DNA of 64,000 nt from NCBI RefSeq assembly GCF_037126265.1, contig NZ_JAYLLN010000003.1:62001-126000 (forward strand), in the 5' to 3' direction. This DNA comes from Sphingobacterium tenebrionis (GTDB taxonomy: Bacteria; Bacteroidota; Bacteroidia; Sphingobacteriales; Sphingobacteriaceae). Shown in pieces: positions 62,817-64,000 of the stretch (within the stretch, counting starts at the first letter, position 1; each line of letters begins with the position of its first letter). The notes under the pieces are model-generated. The model was not told the DNA's origin. It ran no database searches and saw only the letters and a program-made list of their open reading frames with translations. The translations under genes and the position numbers were made by a program.

Positions 62817-62954
62817 ATGCGATATGCTACCTGTGTGATTTGGGAGGAAGGGATGACCGATGTTAATGGTACTGTTCCTAAGGAAGAGTTAACGGAAATG
62901 GAGGAGGGGGACGCTCAGCTGATAGCGTTCCTTAAAAAGAAGTATGTTTGGTAA
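62817..62954 (+). CDS. Possible 45-residue protein
   Basis: ATG at 62817 with AAAGG 8 bases before. The product runs 'MRYATCVIWEEGMTDVNGT' then 'EELTEMEEGDAQLIAFLKKK' and ends YVW: an acidic helical protein with normal composition. Upstream the frame closes at a TGA. No family recognised; may be a small gene or the tail of a decayed one. Confidence 0.4.
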   Translation: MRYATCVIWEEGMTDVNGTVPKEELTEMEEGDAQLIAFLKKKYVW

Positions 62955-63075
62955 AGTTCATATCCGATCGTTCCATGCCATTCCCCCCAAGCAGGAAAAC
63001 CAGTTATAACAAATCTAAAGGGTGAGTGGTTCACCTGCGGATTGGATTGGCCTGGAACGCGTGGTACGGACCTAC

Positions 63076-63453
63076 CTAAAAGTAGGAAACATTTGTCTGT
63101 AGGATCTTACCGGTGGAAGGGGCACTTTCCTTAACGACCTTTCCATCAATGATGATCTGTGCTTTTAGCGTGGAACCATCATCAGGTCCTGTGCCATTGG
63201 CTGAGGCCATAGGTGTTTTGGTAGATACGCCCACCTCACTGGTCCATTCACTGCCAAAGGAACCTGTCTTTGAAACGGGTGTGTCACCATCATAATAGAC
63301 GATCGTGGTGATATTCACACCTGCAGAACCAATGATCTTGTACTGAACCTTCCTTTCCACCTGATCATCTGATGGACCATCGTCCTTGCTACAGGATGAG
63401 AAGAAGATCGGAAGAACCAATAGGATCAGGGATAATAGTTTAAAGTTTTTCAT
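63076..63453 (-). CDS. Small lipoprotein
   Basis: A 125-residue protein with lipoprotein signal 'LLSLILLVLPIFFSSC' (lipobox FSSC, mature start C-S-K-D-D). The acidic residues at +2 to +4 fit the Bacteroidetes surface-export pattern in part. The mature part is a small beta-sandwich-like domain ('VQYKIIGSAGVNITTIVYYD', 'STLKAQIIIDGKVVKESAP'), similar in outline to MmpS-like or DUF-type periplasmic domains. Single gene. Confidence 0.8.
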   Translation of the reverse strand: MKNFKLLSLILLVLPIFFSSCSKDDGPSDDQVERKVQYKIIGSAGVNITTIVYYDGDTPVSKTGSFGSEWTSEVGVSTKTPMASANGTGPDDGSTLKAQIIIDGKVVKESAPSTGKILQTNVSYF

Positions 63454-63713
63454 AAATTATTTTTATATGTCCCGATAATCAGCAAATATGGAGCCAGATT
63501 CTTCAGTGGCAAAAAATCGATCCCTTGATTTATTCTGATCCTTCCAATAGGTAACGGCCATGGAAACAACCGGTATAAGGATCAAATAATGGGATGGTAA
63601 CTGATATCCTCCTTTAACCGAAACCATGCCCTGCAAAACTGATGGGGATAGCCGGTTAGCTACATTTTCAACAACTCGTGACGGATAACTTGTCCATTAT
63701 CAGACATATGTCT

Positions 63714-63818
63714 TATTTTTGCTGCATATTTTTCGCCAATATAATTCGTTGGTACGCCCATCCGGGCATAGTTAGATGTGATGTCCATCCCCCCTCCCCG
63801 GTGGGATGGACTTATTTT
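63714..63818 (+). ncRNA. Possible short transcript with terminator
   Basis: A TATTTTTG -7-like element (63714-63721) is followed by a strong terminator: GTCCATCCC (63783-63791) with GGGATGGAC (63803-63811) and TTATTTTTT. The unit between has no ORF with a good start; it is unlike the two related RNA elements. Could also be an untranslated remnant. Confidence 0.35.
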
Positions 63819-64000
63819 TTAGTCACATGGCCAACCATACATTTGAGGCACAGGGGAAAAAGAATTAATGTCCTATTGTGGAATTTTCAGCATTGAAGGA
63901 CAGTTCCTTAATAATCAGCCGCCGGTAAGGCAGGGAGCTGGGCAGATGTCCAGTTCAGGTCCCTGACACATTTGATATTGGCCCCACGGTTCTTAGCCAT
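63819..64000. other. Window end without recognised gene
   Basis: About 180 bases; no gene recognised. Confidence 0.3.

Noticed and set aside
1..64000. CRISPR array, tRNA, rRNA, insertion sequence or integrase
   Set aside because: I saw no regularly spaced repeats, no cloverleaf or rRNA-like sequence and no transposase or recombinase motifs by reading; a covariance or HMM scan could still find something missed.

Overview
The window is chromosomal DNA from a member of the Bacteroidota, most likely of the Sphingobacteriaceae type (Sphingobacterium/Pedobacter-like). This is judged from a SusC/SusD pair, Bacteroidetes-type promoters (TTTG near -33, TAnnTTTG near -7), a Bacteroidetes conjugative-transposon tra operon, a fimbrillin-like surface lipoprotein and generally weak Shine-Dalgarno sites. 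No rRNA, tRNA, CRISPR array, integrase or transposase was recognised.

Layout. 0-5 kb: AT-rich accessory DNA with a methyltransferase tail, a small conserved protein, a DUF892 ferritin-like protein, and a fused MNT-HEPN gene facing a XRE repressor. 5-11.3 kb: an operon of a TlpA-type thioredoxin fused to a DUF3738-like domain, then SusC and SusD, behind a promoter, a palindromic operator and a leader with competing helices. 12-14.4 kb: K+ uptake genes trkA/trkH and an overlooked 32-residue membrane peptide. 14.6-20 kb: two decayed genes, a structured RNA element, and a probable metal-stress locus (DUF3299-like protein divergent from a 74-aa protein, a COG0523 GTPase and a TrxB-like oxidoreductase). 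20.4-22 kb: DUF6520-like secreted protein, MauE-like redox membrane protein and a Crp-family regulator. 22.5-26.7 kb: LpxL-like acyltransferase, LytS-type kinase, LytTR regulator and a large protein of unknown function. 26.7-28.7 kb: a gene-poor stretch with several minus-strand terminators and very short open frames.

29.7-40.9 kb: a tra cluster encoding a VirB4-type ATPase (TraG), TraE, TraF, a TraI-like protein, two related lipid-free periplasmic proteins, TraJ, K, L, M, N and accessory genes. Genes overlap by a few bases, so it is one transcription unit. Relaxase, coupling protein and integrase are absent from the window, so it is either one part of a larger ICE or a stranded secretion channel. 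A second copy of the structured RNA element follows at 41.8 kb.

42-47.7 kb is housekeeping: LuxR-PAS regulator, MBL-fold hydrolase, ndk divergent from ispH, hemH and a membrane metallophosphoesterase. 48-58 kb is a signalling island: two hybrid kinases, stand-alone receivers, CheR, and a multi-PAS protein with a phosphoacceptor helix but no ATPase domain. 58-63.5 kb holds a surface lipoprotein with a small acidic peptide gene in front, a NarL-type two-component system, and a small lipoprotein.

The most novel observations are the pair of homologous structured RNA elements 26.5 kb apart, the leader with mutually exclusive helices, the small-ORF/terminator array next to a LytS/LytTR pair upstream of the tra operon, and the tiny membrane peptide sharing its translation-start context with trkH.
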